50,291 bases of DNA, from NCBI GenBank assembly GCA_018970895.1, contig JAGWVM010000006.1:1-50291 (forward strand), given 5' to 3'. This DNA comes from Lysobacteraceae bacterium (GTDB lineage: Bacteria > Pseudomonadota > Gammaproteobacteria > Xanthomonadales > Rhodanobacteraceae). How positions within the stretch are numbered: the stretch's first letter is position 1; each line of letters begins with the position of its first letter. Under the pieces are notes generated by a model that saw only the letters and a program-made list of their open reading frames with translations, was not told the DNA's origin and did no database searches. The position numbers and the translations under genes were made by a program. Of this stretch, positions 28,253 to 39,394 are shown one piece after another.

Positions 28253-29746
28253 ATGACGCTCCAGTTCAGCCTTGCCCCCTCCTCGCCCGAGACCGTCGAC
28301 ACCGCCTGCGTGGTGGTGGGCGTGTACGAGGGCGGCGTGCTCACCAGCGCGGCCGCGCGCATCGACGGCGCCGCCGGCGGCGCGATCAAGCAGCTGGTGG
28401 AGAGCGGCGACGTGACCGGCAAGGGCGGCTCCAGCGCGGTGCTGTTCGCGCCCGCCGGCGTAGCCGCCAGGCGCGTGCTGGTGGTGGGCCTGGGCCAGCA
28501 GAAGGCGTTCGACGCCGCGCGCTTCCAGCGCGTCAACGGCGACGCCGCCCGCGCACTGGGCCGGCTGCCGGTCGACGGCGCGGTGTCCTACCTGACCGAG
28601 GTGGACGTGCCCGGCCGCGACGCCGCCTGGCGCGTGCGCACTGCGCTGCTGGCCACCGACCACGCCGCCTACCGCTACACCGCCACCTTCAAGCCGCGCG
28701 AGAAGAGCACCCAGCCGGAGCTGGGCCGCGTGGCCTTCGCCGCCGGCGCCGATGCGCAGGCCGGCCTGGAGCAGGGCCTGGCGATCGCCGAGGGCGTGCG
28801 ATTCGCCCGCGAGCTGGCCAACCTGCCGCCGAACATCTGCACTCCCGCCTACATCGCCCGCCAGGCGCAGGACTTCGCCGCCGCGCACGCCGACAGCGTC
28901 AGCTGTCGCGTGCTCGACGACGTGGAAATGGAACAGCTTGGTTTCGGCTCGCTGCTCGCCGTCGGCCGCGGTTCGGCCAACAAGCCCCGGCTGGTGGCGC
29001 TGGAGTACAAGGGCGGCGCCGCGGGCGACAAGCCCTATGCCTTCGTCGGCAAGGGCATCACCTTCGACACCGGCGGCATCAGCCTCAAGCCGGGCGCCGG
29101 CATGGAAGAGATGAAGTTCGACATGGGCGGCGCCGCGGGCGTGCTCGGCGGCTTCGTCGCCGCGGTGAAGATGGGGCTGAAGCTCAACCTGGTGTGCGTG
29201 GTGCCGTCGGCGGAGAACATGCCCGACGGTGACAGCTATCGCCCCAGCGACGTGCTCACCAGCCTGTCCGGCCTGACCATCGAGGTGCTCAACACCGACG
29301 CCGAGGGCCGGCTGATCCTCTGCGACGCGCTGACCTGGACCGCACAGACCTTCCAGCCGCAGGCGATCGTCGACGCGGCCACGCTCACCGGCGCCTGCGT
29401 GATCGCGCTGGGCAAGCACGCCACCGGCCTGATGAGCAAGCATGACGACCTCGCCGCCGAGCTGCTCGCCGCCGGCGAGACCACGCTGGACCGTGCCTGG
29501 CGCCTGCCGCTGTGGGACGACTACCAGACCCAGCTGGAATCCGGCTTCGCCGACGTCGCCAACATCGGCGGCAAGAGCGCCGGCGCGATCACCGCCGGCT
29601 GCTTCCTGTCGCGCTTCACCGAAGGCCAGCGCTGGGCCCACCTGGACATCGCCGGCACCGCGTGGGACGAGGGCCGCAAGGGCCTGGCGACGGGCCGCCC
29701 GGTGGCGCTGCTGGCGCAGTGGCTGCTGGACCGGGTCGAGCACTGA
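28253..29746 (+). CDS. pepA: Leucyl aminopeptidase
   Basis: [28 protein letters not shown]...[36 protein letters not shown]...[19 protein letters not shown]. Confidence 0.97.
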   Translation: MTLQFSLAPSSPETVDTACVVVGVYEGGVLTSAAARIDGAAGGAIKQLVESGDVTGKGGSSAVLFAPAGVAARRVLVVGLGQQKAFDAARFQRVNGDAARALGRLPVDGAVSYLTEVDVPGRDAAWRVRTALLATDHAAYRYTATFKPREKSTQPELGRVAFAAGADAQAGLEQGLAIAEGVRFARELANLPPNICTPAYIARQAQDFAAAHADSVSCRVLDDVEMEQLGFGSLLAVGRGSANKPRLVALEYKGGAAGDKPYAFVGKGITFDTGGISLKPGAGMEEMKFDMGGAAGVLGGFVAAVKMGLKLNLVCVVPSAENMPDGDSYRPSDVLTSLSGLTIEVLNTDAEGRLILCDALTWTAQTFQPQAIVDAATLTGACVIALGKHATGLMSKHDDLAAELLAAGETTLDRAWRLPLWDDYQTQLESGFADVANIGGKSAGAITAGCFLSRFTEGQRWAHLDIAGTAWDEGRKGLATGRPVALLAQWLLDRVEH

Positions 29747-29752
29747 GTGACT

Positions 29753-29980
29753 GGAGCGGGGAGTGGGTGAAGAGCAGCGGGAGAAGACCGTCGGGCTTGT
29801 CGCTGTCTGCCTCTCGCTTTTCCTCACCTCTCAGGCACGGACGAGAAGGGGCGATCGGAAACAGCGCGATAACCCGCGACATCGAACCACCACCACTCAC
29901 GTCCCCCTGATCTTCCCGACTGGCCCCGACTCTCCCGCCTTTCTCCCACTTCTCACTCCTCTTCACTCACCCTTCGCTCC
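29753..29980. repeat. Imperfect 22-nt inverted repeats bounding the pepA-holC intergenic region
   Basis: ggagcggggagtgggtgaagag (29753-29774) versus the reverse complement of ctcttcactcacccttcgctcc (29959-29980): 18/22 identical; the right arm abuts the holC ATG. Confidence 0.6.
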
Positions 29981-30403
29981 ATGCCCCGCGCCGACTTCTA
30001 CCTGATCGACAAGCCGCGCTTCCGCGAGCAGCCACTGCTGCTGGTGTGCGAGCTGGCCAGGCGTGCGTACGCGGCACAGCAGCCGACGCTGGTGCTGTGT
30101 CGGGACTTCGAGCAGGCCGAGGCGCTGGACGAGCTGCTGTGGGATTTCGACGAGGACGCGTTCATTCCGCACCAGCTCGCCGGCGATGACGACGACGCGC
30201 ACACCGCCGTGCTGCTGGTGCCGCCGGGCATCGAGACGGCGGACCGCCCGCTGGTGATCAACCTGCGCGAGCAGCCGGCCCACGGCGGTTACCAGCGGGT
30301 GCTGGAGGTCGTCGCCGCCGATCCGGCCGAGCGCGAGGGTTCGCGCGAGCGCTGGCGCGAGTACCTGCGCCTCGGCTTCGAGGTGACCAAGCACGACATG
30401 TGA
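29981..30403 (+). CDS. holC: DNA polymerase III chi subunit
   Basis: MPRADFYLIDKPRFREQPLLLVCELARRAYAAQQPTLVLCRDFEQAEALDELLWDFDEDAFIPHQLAGDDDDAHTAVLL; follows pepA. Confidence 0.95.
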   Translation: MPRADFYLIDKPRFREQPLLLVCELARRAYAAQQPTLVLCRDFEQAEALDELLWDFDEDAFIPHQLAGDDDDAHTAVLLVPPGIETADRPLVINLREQPAHGGYQRVLEVVAADPAEREGSRERWREYLRLGFEVTKHDM

Positions 30404-30412
30404 GCGATGCGC

Positions 30413-33400
30413 TCAGGCGGTCGGCTGGTCGGCCCGCCCCGCCCACGGTGGCGCGGCTGCCAGCGCGTCCTCGATGGTGCGCGCCAGCTGGGTGCCGGAA
30501 ACCGGCTTGCGGACGAACCCGTCCATGCCAGCGGCGCGGGCGCGCGATTCGTCGCCGGCCGCCGAGCGGGCGGTGATCGCGACGATCGGCAGGTGCGCGC
30601 CCGCGGGTTCGCGCTGACGCACCAGCCGCGCCACCTGGAAGCCGTCGACACCGGGCAGGTCCAGGTCAAGCAGGACCAGGTCGAATCCGGCCGTGCCCAG
30701 CTCGGCCAACGCGGCCAGACCGTGCGCCACGCAAGTCACCCGGTGGCCCTGCGTCTCCAGCAGGCCGCGGATGACCGAGGCGACGATGGCATCGTCCTCC
30801 ACCAGCAGGATCCGGCGCCCCGGCAGCCGCCGCGGCTCGGCCACCGGCAGCACCGGCTCGGGCAACGACTCGTCCGGCAGCGGCAGCGGCAGACGCACGT
30901 TGAACACGCTGCCGACGGTGAGCTGCGACTGCAGCTCGATGGTGCCGCCCATCAGCGTGACCAGCTCGCGGCAGATCGCCAGCCCGAGCCCGCTGCCGGT
31001 CCGGCGCAGGGGCCCCTCGGCCTGCTCGAAGCGCTGGAACAGCCGCGACTGGCTGGCCTCGGGAATGCCCGGCCCGGTGTCACGCACGCTGAACTCCACA
31101 CCGTCGGGCAGCGGGCGCGCCACCAGCGCGACGCGGCCGTGGTCGGTGAACTTGACCGCATTGCCGGTCAGGTTGAGCAGGATCTGCTTGATCCGCATCG
31201 CGTCGCCCACCAGCCGTCCCGGCAGGCCGGCCGCCGCCTCCAGGGTGAAGCCGATATCCTTGCCGCGCGCCTGGGCGGCGGTCATGCGCGCCACGTCCTG
31301 CAGCAGTTCGTACGGATCGAACGGCGCCAGCTCCAGTTCCAGCCGGCCGGCCTCGATGCGGGCAAGATCCAGCGCGTCGTTGAGCAGCTTGAGCAGCATC
31401 GCACCGGAGCGCTGCATGGCCTGCGCGTATTCGCTCTGCTCCGGCCGCAGCGGCGTGGACAGCAGCAGTTCGGCCATGCCCATCACGCCGGTCATCGGCG
31501 TGCGGATCTCGTGGCTCAGCGTGGCGAGGAAGCGCGTCTTGGCCGCGCTGGCCTCCTCGGCAAGCACGCGCTGCTGCTCGGACAGGTCCAGCCGGTGGCG
31601 CTGGTCGACGCGGCGCTGCCACAGCCGCAACACCGTCATCGCCAGCAGCAGCAGGCCGATTGCGTAGCCGAACCAGGCCCACCAGCGCTCCCACGGCGGC
31701 GCATCGACCACGATGTCCAGCGGTGCGGACAGCGCGGTCCAGCGCCCGTTGGCGCCGGCGCCCATGACGTCCAGCGCGTAGTGCCCGGGCTCCAGTGCGG
31801 CGAATTCCCGCTCGCCCCGGTTGCCCACGTCCACCCAGCCGCCGTCCAGGCCGGACAGGCGGAAGCGGTAGTGGTTGGCGGCCGGATCGATGTAGGAGTA
31901 GAGCCGCGCGACGACGACCAGCTCCCGGTCCTGCCAGCCCACGTGCAGCGTGCCCGACACGGGCAGGTCGAGCAGGCGGCCGTGCCGGCGCACGTGTACG
32001 GCCGTGATCTGCAGCGGTGCCGCGCCGTCCTGCTCGGTGATGCGGTCCGGATCGAAGCCCACCACGCCGCCGAAGGTGGGCGCGTAGATGGTGCCGTCGG
32101 CCAGCCGGCTGTAGCCACGGAAGAACTCGCCGTTGGCCAGGCCGTCCTGCAGACCCATCGCGCGGAAGCGGCCGGTGTCCGGATTGAAGCGCCACAGGCC
32201 GTCGCTGCCGAAGATCCACACCCGGCGGTGCGCGTCGATGCGCAGGTCGACCACGCTTATCGAGGGCCAGCCCTGGTCGGCCAGCACGCGCCGGTCCAGC
32301 TGCAGGCCGCCCGGGCGCAACCGGTAATGCTCCAGGCCGTCGGGGCGGGCCAGCCAGAAGCCGTCGGGCGAGGTGTCGAAGGCGTTGACGGCCTGGCTGT
32401 TGTCCACGCCGGGCACCGGCTCGAAGTGCTCGTGGGTCGCATCCAGGCGGTACAGACCACCGTCGCCGGCGTACCAGAACACGCCGAAGCGCAGCGTCAT
32501 CTGGCTGCCCCAGCGGGCGCGGTCGTCGCCGCCGACGATCGGCACCGGGCTGACCGCCAGCGTCTTCGGATCGATCCGGAACAGGCCCTGGTTGAACGTA
32601 CGCACATACAGCCGGCCGTCCGGACCGGCCTCGACTTCCAGCGGCGTCTTGAGCACGCGCTGCTGCGGGTCGACCTGGTCGACGTGGCCGTCGCGGTAGC
32701 GGTAGAACGAGCCCTTGGTGGCGATCCACAGGTTGTGGTCGGCGTCCTCGGTCATGCCGACCACGTCACCGTGCAGACCGGAGATGACGTGCTGCACGCG
32801 GCCGGTGGCCGGATCGAGCTTGTCCACCCGGCCGCCGCGCTCGCCCACCCACACCTGCTCGTCGCGCGCGTGTGCCATCGCCGTGGCCATCGAGTCGCGC
32901 AGGCTCGCCGGATCGTCGGGAATGTGCGTGTAGCGGCTCATGCCGGACCAGCCGGGCGCCAGGTAGCCGACGCCGCCGTCGTAGAGCGCGAACCACAGGC
33001 CGCCCTCGCGGTCGGGGACGATCTTCCACACCCAGCTGCCCGGCAGGTTGCCGTACATCACCGGCCGGTCGACCACCGGCACCAGCGGCTGGTGCGGCGC
33101 CGGCTGCAGGAACAGGCCCTTCTGCGTGCCGATCCACAGGCGCCCGGCACGGTCGCGCGCACTGCTCATGATGTTGGTGTCCGGCAGGCCCGGCACGTCC
33201 AGCGGGCGGGCCATGTCGTCATCGCCCACGAAGTACAGCCCGTGGCTGGCGGAAATGCGGATCTCGTCGTCGTCGGGGTTGCCCTCGATCGCCCAGGCGT
33301 CGATCGGCTGCCCGGAACCGGCGATGCGGATCGCCCGGACATGGCCGTCCGGATCGCGCCGGAACACGCCGTGCGCGCTGCCGATCCAGAGCCGGTCGTG

Positions 33401-34015
33401 GCGGTCCACGTACAGCGCGGCGACCGCGCCGAATCGGGCCGGCAGGCCATCGGCGTGCGGTGGCTCGATGTGGTCGAAGTGGCGGCCGTCCGGACGCAGG
33501 CGGTCCAGCCCGTCCTCGGTGCCCACCCAGATCGTGCCGCCGCTGCATTCGGCGATCGTCCACACCTTGTCGATCGACAGGCTGGCCGGGTCGGCCGGGT
33601 CGTGCCGCCAGTGCACGAAGCCGCCGGTCGCCGGGTCGTAGCGGTTCAGCCCCGCCTCCAGCCCGCTGCTCCAGATCCGTCCGGCATGATCGACCAGCAG
33701 CGCGCCGACCGTGTTGTCCGGCAGCGAGGACGGGTCGCCCGCGACGTGGTGGAACACCCGGAAGCCCACGCCGTCGTACTTGGCCAGGCCGCCCTTGGTG
33801 CCGAACCACATGGCTCCGTCGTGGTCCTGCACGATCGCGTACACGCTGCTGCTGGGCAGCCCCTCGACGGTGCCGAAACGGCGGAACTGCGGCGTGGGCA
33901 GCGCGCCGCCGGCTTCGGACGGAAGCTGCGGCGCCGACTCCGCCACGGGCACGGGCGCAGACGCGGCGCCCCCGCCGGCAAGCAGGCCGATCGACATCAG
34001 CAACGACAAGAACAT
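30413..34015 (-). CDS. Hybrid sensor histidine kinase with N-terminal two-component-regulator propeller, Y_Y_Y, HisKA, HATPase_c and REC domains (copy A)
   Basis: Signal peptide MFLSLLMSIGLLAGGGAASA; propeller repeats VYAIVQDHDGAMWFGTKGGLAKYDG; H-box [17 protein letters not shown]-box ILLNLTGNAVKFT; G-box [41 protein letters not shown]...[13 protein letters not shown]. Confidence 0.95.
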   Translation of the reverse strand: MFLSLLMSIGLLAGGGAASAPVPVAESAPQLPSEAGGALPTPQFRRFGTVEGLPSSSVYAIVQDHDGAMWFGTKGGLAKYDGVGFRVFHHVAGDPSSLPDNTVGALLVDHAGRIWSSGLEAGLNRYDPATGGFVHWRHDPADPASLSIDKVWTIAECSGGTIWVGTEDGLDRLRPDGRHFDHIEPPHADGLPARFGAVAALYVDRHDRLWIGSAHGVFRRDPDGHVRAIRIAGSGQPIDAWAIEGNPDDDEIRISASHGLYFVGDDDMARPLDVPGLPDTNIMSSARDRAGRLWIGTQKGLFLQPAPHQPLVPVVDRPVMYGNLPGSWVWKIVPDREGGLWFALYDGGVGYLAPGWSGMSRYTHIPDDPASLRDSMATAMAHARDEQVWVGERGGRVDKLDPATGRVQHVISGLHGDVVGMTEDADHNLWIATKGSFYRYRDGHVDQVDPQQRVLKTPLEVEAGPDGRLYVRTFNQGLFRIDPKTLAVSPVPIVGGDDRARWGSQMTLRFGVFWYAGDGGLYRLDATHEHFEPVPGVDNSQAVNAFDTSPDGFWLARPDGLEHYRLRPGGLQLDRRVLADQGWPSISVVDLRIDAHRRVWIFGSDGLWRFNPDTGRFRAMGLQDGLANGEFFRGYSRLADGTIYAPTFGGVVGFDPDRITEQDGAAPLQITAVHVRRHGRLLDLPVSGTLHVGWQDRELVVVARLYSYIDPAANHYRFRLSGLDGGWVDVGNRGEREFAALEPGHYALDVMGAGANGRWTALSAPLDIVVDAPPWERWWAWFGYAIGLLLLAMTVLRLWQRRVDQRHRLDLSEQQRVLAEEASAAKTRFLATLSHEIRTPMTGVMGMAELLLSTPLRPEQSEYAQAMQRSGAMLLKLLNDALDLARIEAGRLELELAPFDPYELLQDVARMTAAQARGKDIGFTLEAAAGLPGRLVGDAMRIKQILLNLTGNAVKFTDHGRVALVARPLPDGVEFSVRDTGPGIPEASQSRLFQRFEQAEGPLRRTGSGLGLAICRELVTLMGGTIELQSQLTVGSVFNVRLPLPLPDESLPEPVLPVAEPRRLPGRRILLVEDDAIVASVIRGLLETQGHRVTCVAHGLAALAELGTAGFDLVLLDLDLPGVDGFQVARLVRQREPAGAHLPIVAITARSAAGDESRARAAGMDGFVRKPVSGTQLARTIEDALAAAPPWAGRADQPTA

Positions 34016-34094
34016 GCGGCCCCCTGGCGCACGGCGACGGCCGGGCGCACCCGCGATCATGCCAAATTGCGCGCGCGCTTACCCGCCACGGTGG

Positions 34095-37000
34095 TCATGC
34101 CGGTACCGCGCATGCGGCGATCGCCGCCTCCATCGCGCGCGCCAGCTGGGTGCCGGAGAGCGGCTTGCGCAGGAAGCCGTCCATCCCGGCCTGGCGCGCA
34201 CGCGCCTCCTCGTCACCACCGGAGCGTGCGGTGATGGCGACGATCGGCAGGTGCGACCGGCCCTCCTCGCGCTGCCGGATCAGCCGCGCCAGCTGGAAGC
34301 CGTCCACGCCGGGCAGGTCCAGGTCCAGCAGCAGCACGTCGTGGCCGTGGTCCTCCAGTGCCGTCAGCGCCGCCAGCCCGTGGGGCACGTGCACCACGTG
34401 ATGCCCCTGCTGCTGGAGCAGGCCACGGATCACCGCCGCCACGGTGATGTCGTCCTCCACCAGCAGCACGCGCCGGGCAGGTAGCGGGGACGGCGCGGCA
34501 GGGGTGGGCGTGCCGGGAGGCGCCAGCTCCGGCAGCGGCAGGCGCACCCGGAAGGTACTGCCGTGGCCCAGTCGCGACTCCAGTTCGATCGAGCCGCCCA
34601 TCAGGGTGACCAGTTCGCGGCAGATCGCCAGCCCCAGTCCGCTGCCGGCGCGGCGCTGCGGCCCCTCGGCCTGCTCGAAGCGTCCGAACAGCCGCGACTG
34701 GCTGGCCTCGGGAATGCCCGGCCCGGTATCGCTGACGCTGAACACCACGCCCGTCGACGCGCGCTGCCCGCTCAGCGTGACCCGCCCTTGCCCGGTGAAC
34801 TTCACCGCATTGGTGGCCAGGTTCAGCAGGATCTGTTCGATGCGCAGCATGTCGCCGACCAGTCGTGGCGGCAGGTCCGGTGCCACGTCGAGCCGGAACT
34901 CGATGCCCTTGGCCTGCGCCTGCCCGCCGACCAGCCGTGCCACGTCGTCGAGCAGCTGGCGCGGTGCGAACGGCGCCGGCTCGAGCTCGAGGCGGCCTGC
35001 CTCGATGCGGGCCAGGTCCAGTGCGTCGTTGAGCAGCTTGAGCAGCATCGTGCCGGAGCGCTGCATGGCCTGCGCGTACTCGCGCTGCCCCGCCTGCAGC
35101 GGGGTGGCCAGCAGCAGCTCGGCCATGCCGATCACGCCGGTCATCGGTGTGCGGATCTCGTGGCTCAGCGTGGCCAGGAACTGCGTCTTGGCCGCATTCG
35201 CCTGCTCGGCGAGCAGTCGCTGCTGCTCGGCGAGCTGCACGCGGTGGCGCTGCACCTCGCGCCGGCGCCAGGCCAGCGCCAGCGCCGCGGCAACGGCCAC
35301 CGCCGCTACCGCGTAGGCGAGCCATGCCCACCAGCGCTGCCACGGCGGTGCCTGCACGTGGATCGCCAGCGGCGCGGCGAGATGGCCCCAGGCGCCGTCG
35401 GGGCCGGCCGCCATCACCTGCAGCGCGTAGTCGCCGGGCGGCAGGCCGGCGAATTCGCGCTCGCCGTGCGCGCCGCCGTCCACCCACTCGTGGTCCAGCC
35501 CCTGCAGCCGGAAGCGGTAGCGGTTGCCCGCCGGATTGACGAACGAGGCGACCCGCGCCTGCACCCGCAGGTCGCGGTCGCGCCAGCCGAGATCCAGCGT
35601 GCGCAGGCCTTCGCCGGCCAGCGTGCGCGCGTGCCGGCCGCGCACGGAAATCGCCGCCAGCGTCACCGCGGGCGCCCTCGGCGCCCCGCCTGACGCGTCC
35701 AGCTGGCGCGGATTGAAGCCGACCACCCCGCCGTGCGTGGGCGCGTAAAGCGGCCCGCCGTCCACCGGCTGCGCCACCCCGCCGAGGAACTCGCCGTCCA
35801 TCAGGCCGTCCTGCGCGCCGAGGCGATGCAGCCGGGTTGCACCGGGATCGAGGCGCCACAGCCCGGTCTCGGTGAAGATCCACAGCGTGCCCGCATCGTC
35901 CTCGTGCAGGTCACGCACCACCGGGGCGCGCCAGCCGTTCGATGCATCGATCACGCGGTCGCGCCGGGCGCGGCCGGCCAGCCCGCGGTAATGCACGAGC
36001 CGGTCCTGCCGCGCCACCCAGAATCCGCCGGCGTCGAACGACAGCGCCAGCGCATCCTCGCCTCGCGGCACCCCCGGCACGAACGCCATCCGGCCGAGCG
36101 CCGCGTCCCAGCGCATCACGCCCTCGTGGTTGGCGTACCAGAGCACGCCGTCGACCATGCCCAGCGCGGCCGGGCGCAGGTCGGGCCGGTCGGCATCCGG
36201 CGGCATCGGCACCGGCGTGATCGCCTGCGTGCGGGTATCGATGCGCACGATCGCCGCACCGGACACGGTCGCGTACAGCGCGCCGGGTCCGCCGCCGGCG
36301 AGGATCTCCGGTCGCTTGAGCCATCGTCGCTGCGGATCGACGACGGTCGCCCGCCCGTGCGCATAGCGCTTGAGCACGCCGCGCAGGGTGAACCACAGCG
36401 CGCCGTCCTGGTCGACCATCGCAATGGGGTCGGTCTTCAGGTCCGACAGCACGTGCCGGACCCGGCCGGTCACCGGGTCGAGCCGATCGATGCGTCCGGA
36501 CTCGCCGATCCACAGCGTACCGTCGGCAGCCGGCGCCACGCCGGACGCCAGGCTGTCGCTGAGGCTGTCCGGGTCGTCGGGCACATGGGTGAAGCGGGCG
36601 AAGTTCTGCCAGTTTGGCGGCAGGTAGGCCACGCCGCCGTCGTAGAAGGTGAGCCACACGCCGCCCTCGCGGTCGGCCAGCACGCGCCAGGTCCACTCGC
36701 CGGGCAGGCCGCCGACCAGCAGCGGCTGGCGGTGAAACGCGTGCAGCCCGCTGCGCGGATCGTCCAGCACCACGCCGTGCAGGGTCGCCATCCAGAGGCG
36801 GCCGGCGCGGTCGCGCGTGCTGGCGAACACGTAACCAGGCGCCATCTGCGCCGCGGTGTAGGCCGGCTGCGCCACGCCATCGACGATCCGGTAAAGGCCG
36901 AACCTGGTGCCGATGCGCAGGTCGCCACCGCTGCCCTCGATACGCCAGATCTGGTTCGGCTTGTCGCTGGCGTTGCGCACCGGCACGCGCACGATGTGCC

Positions 37001-37652
37001 CGTCCGGCGAGCGCTTGAGCAGCACGCCGGACCAGGTGCCTATCCACAACGTGCCGTCCGCTTCCGCGCGCAGCGCACCGACCACCGTGTCGCGGGTGCC
37101 GGGCTTGCCGTCGAACGCCGCCAGGTAGGGTACGTGCTGCAGCGTGCGGCCGTCGGCGGAGAGGTGGTCCAGCCCCGCCGCCGTGCCGATCCACAGGCTG
37201 CCGTCCGGCGCCCGCGCGAGCGCGTAGACCACGTCGTCGGACAGGCTGTCGGCGCGCGTGTCGTCGTGGCGCCAGTGCCGCACGCGGCCGGTGGCCGGGT
37301 CGAGCCGGTCCACCCCGGCATCGCCGGTGCCGATCCACACCGTGCCGTCGCCCGCGTCGACCAGCTGGGTGACGTCCTGGCTGCCCAGCGAGGCCGGATT
37401 GTCCGGCTCGTGCACCCAGCTGGTGAAACCGACGCCATCGTAGCGGCTCACGCCGCCGGAGCCGCCGAACCACATCATGCCGTCACGGTCCTGCATCACC
37501 GCGTTCACCGCCGCACCGGGCAGGCCGTCGGCGATGCCGTAGCGGCGGAACTGCGGCGTGGCCAGCGGTGGCGCCGCGGGACGGGCGGCGACGGGCGAGC
37601 CGCCCGCGGTCGCGGCCAGGGCGAACATCCATCCGAACAACAACGAGACCAT
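34095..37652 (-). CDS. Hybrid sensor histidine kinase with propeller sensor, paralogue of the adjacent gene (copy B)
   Basis: [160 protein letters not shown]...[12 protein letters not shown]. Confidence 0.95.
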   Translation of the reverse strand: MVSLLFGWMFALAATAGGSPVAARPAAPPLATPQFRRYGIADGLPGAAVNAVMQDRDGMMWFGGSGGVSRYDGVGFTSWVHEPDNPASLGSQDVTQLVDAGDGTVWIGTGDAGVDRLDPATGRVRHWRHDDTRADSLSDDVVYALARAPDGSLWIGTAAGLDHLSADGRTLQHVPYLAAFDGKPGTRDTVVGALRAEADGTLWIGTWSGVLLKRSPDGHIVRVPVRNASDKPNQIWRIEGSGGDLRIGTRFGLYRIVDGVAQPAYTAAQMAPGYVFASTRDRAGRLWMATLHGVVLDDPRSGLHAFHRQPLLVGGLPGEWTWRVLADREGGVWLTFYDGGVAYLPPNWQNFARFTHVPDDPDSLSDSLASGVAPAADGTLWIGESGRIDRLDPVTGRVRHVLSDLKTDPIAMVDQDGALWFTLRGVLKRYAHGRATVVDPQRRWLKRPEILAGGGPGALYATVSGAAIVRIDTRTQAITPVPMPPDADRPDLRPAALGMVDGVLWYANHEGVMRWDAALGRMAFVPGVPRGEDALALSFDAGGFWVARQDRLVHYRGLAGRARRDRVIDASNGWRAPVVRDLHEDDAGTLWIFTETGLWRLDPGATRLHRLGAQDGLMDGEFLGGVAQPVDGGPLYAPTHGGVVGFNPRQLDASGGAPRAPAVTLAAISVRGRHARTLAGEGLRTLDLGWRDRDLRVQARVASFVNPAGNRYRFRLQGLDHEWVDGGAHGEREFAGLPPGDYALQVMAAGPDGAWGHLAAPLAIHVQAPPWQRWWAWLAYAVAAVAVAAALALAWRRREVQRHRVQLAEQQRLLAEQANAAKTQFLATLSHEIRTPMTGVIGMAELLLATPLQAGQREYAQAMQRSGTMLLKLLNDALDLARIEAGRLELEPAPFAPRQLLDDVARLVGGQAQAKGIEFRLDVAPDLPPRLVGDMLRIEQILLNLATNAVKFTGQGRVTLSGQRASTGVVFSVSDTGPGIPEASQSRLFGRFEQAEGPQRRAGSGLGLAICRELVTLMGGSIELESRLGHGSTFRVRLPLPELAPPGTPTPAAPSPLPARRVLLVEDDITVAAVIRGLLQQQGHHVVHVPHGLAALTALEDHGHDVLLLDLDLPGVDGFQLARLIRQREEGRSHLPIVAITARSGGDEEARARQAGMDGFLRKPLSGTQLARAMEAAIAACAVPA

Positions 37653-37820
37653 GAGCTTCCCCTGCTTGCACACGGTGCCTCCCGGCCCCCTCCCGGCAGC
37701 GCGGCCACGCCGCGCACCGCCACCTGTGCCGTGCCGGATGATGCCAAAAATCGTCCGCACCCACCGGCGAGCGCGCCACGCACCCACGCCGTCGCGACCG
37801 CTGCGCCTAGAATCGCACGC

Positions 37821-39299
37821 ATGTCACGCCGCCTGCGCCTGCTGCTGTCCGCCCTCGCCATCGCCGCCCTGCTGTGGCTGCTGTTCGGTGCCGCCGAACG
37901 CGCGCTGGCGCTGGCGCAGCGCTTCCTCGCCCTGCCGGGCTGGCTGCAGTGGACGCTGGGTGCGGTGCTGGTGTTCTTTGCCCTGCTCGGTGCGGCCGTG
38001 CTGTGGTGGCTGCTGCGCCCGCCGCGCAGGCGACGCCCGGTGGCCGCACCGGACCGCACCAACCTGGAGCAGCGCATCGCCACGCTGGACGAGCGCGGCG
38101 CCGACACTGGCGCCCTGCGCGCGGAGCTGGGCGAGCTGGACCGCCGCCGCGCCAGCGGGCGCGTCTACGTGGCGCTGTTCGGCGAGATCTCCACCGGCAA
38201 GTCCAGCCTGCTGCGCGCGCTGGCGCCGCATGCCGATGCGGCCAGCGACGTGCGCGGCGGCACCACGCGCCGGGTGCAGCATGTCGACGGCATGCTGCCG
38301 AACGGCCGCACGCTGGTGCTGGCCGACGTGCCGGGCAGCCGCGAGGCGGGCGGCGAGGCGCACGAGGCGCTGGCCCGCGCCGAAGCGCTGCGCGCCCATG
38401 CGGTGATCTACCTGTGCGCCGGCGACCTCACCCGCAGCCAGGCGGAGGAGGTGCGCTGGCTGGCGCACTTCGGCAAGCCGCTGGTGCTGGCGCTGAACAA
38501 GGCCGACCAGTGGCCGGCGGACGACCTGCAGGCGCTGCTCGCGCGCCTGCGCCGCACCGCCGACGGCGCCGCCGCGGCCGTGGTGGCGATCAGTGCCGGC
38601 GGCCACGAGCGCTTCGTGCGCACCCTCCCCGACGGCGGCAGCGAGCAGGTGGAGCGTGCCCGCGCACCGGCCATCGCACCATTGCTCGACGCACTCACGC
38701 GCCTCACCGCACCCGGCGCCGAGGCGCTGGAAGGCGACCGTGCCAACGCCGTGCTGGCCGAACTGCACCAGCGCACCGGCACGCTGGAGGCGAGCACCCG
38801 CGCCGAGGCGGCCGAACGTATCGTCAAACGCTACGCCCGTCGCGCCGTGGTCGGCGCCATGGCGGCGGTGGCCCCGGGCAGCGACCTGCTGATCCAGGGT
38901 GCGCTGGCCACCGCGCTCACCCGCGAGCTGGCGCAGCTGTACGAGGTGCGCGTCAGCGAGGTGCAGATCGACGACTTCGTGCGCCAGGCCAGGCTCACCG
39001 TGCGCACCGGCAGCTCGATCGTGCTGGCGATCGCCGGCAACGCGCTGAAGGCCTTCCCCGGTCTGGGCACGCTGGGCGGCGGCGTGCTGCACGCCTTCGC
39101 CTACGCGCTGATCTTCGACGCGATGGGTCGCGCCCTGGCCGACTCGCTGGCCGAACGCCACGCGCTGGACCAGCATGACGCCGGCGAGCGGCTGCAGTCG
39201 CTGCTGGCCGATGCCAGCAGCAGCCGGCTGCAACGCATGGCCACGCTCACGCTGGAGGCCTGGCGCGAGCGCGATCCGGATCGGGATTGCGTCGACTGA
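37821..39299 (+). CDS. Membrane-associated Era-like GTPase (YcjX/YcjF/DUF697-like)
   Basis: [23 protein letters not shown] plus a second TM; P-loop [12 protein letters not shown]3 ADVPGSRE; G4 NKAD; C-terminal hydrophobic DUF697-like helices. Confidence 0.88.
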   Translation: MSRRLRLLLSALAIAALLWLLFGAAERALALAQRFLALPGWLQWTLGAVLVFFALLGAAVLWWLLRPPRRRRPVAAPDRTNLEQRIATLDERGADTGALRAELGELDRRRASGRVYVALFGEISTGKSSLLRALAPHADAASDVRGGTTRRVQHVDGMLPNGRTLVLADVPGSREAGGEAHEALARAEALRAHAVIYLCAGDLTRSQAEEVRWLAHFGKPLVLALNKADQWPADDLQALLARLRRTADGAAAAVVAISAGGHERFVRTLPDGGSEQVERARAPAIAPLLDALTRLTAPGAEALEGDRANAVLAELHQRTGTLEASTRAEAAERIVKRYARRAVVGAMAAVAPGSDLLIQGALATALTRELAQLYEVRVSEVQIDDFVRQARLTVRTGSSIVLAIAGNALKAFPGLGTLGGGVLHAFAYALIFDAMGRALADSLAERHALDQHDAGERLQSLLADASSSRLQRMATLTLEAWRERDPDRDCVD

Positions 39300-39394
39300 C
39301 GTATCGATCGCAGGAACCCACGTCGTCCGCAGGGAGACAAACTGTTCCCGCCAGCGTGCTGGCACCGTCATGTGACTTCAACCAGACTCCCGCC

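Noticed and set aside
27092-29746. Single 884-aa plus-strand ORF
   Set aside because: The first part is antisense to lptF; only the part from 28253 is a real protein (pepA).
34055-34081. Possible sigma-54 promoter (TGGCAT...TGC) upstream of kinase copy A
   Set aside because: Spacing between the GG and GC elements does not fit the -24/-12 requirement, and the TGGCAC consensus is not fully matched.
30407-34234. 1275-aa plus-strand ORF
   Set aside because: Antisense to a convincing hybrid histidine kinase; no recognisable domains in the plus-strand reading.
35733-39299. 1188-aa plus-strand ORF
   Set aside because: The N-terminal ~700 residues are antisense to kinase copy B; the genuine GTPase starts at 37821.
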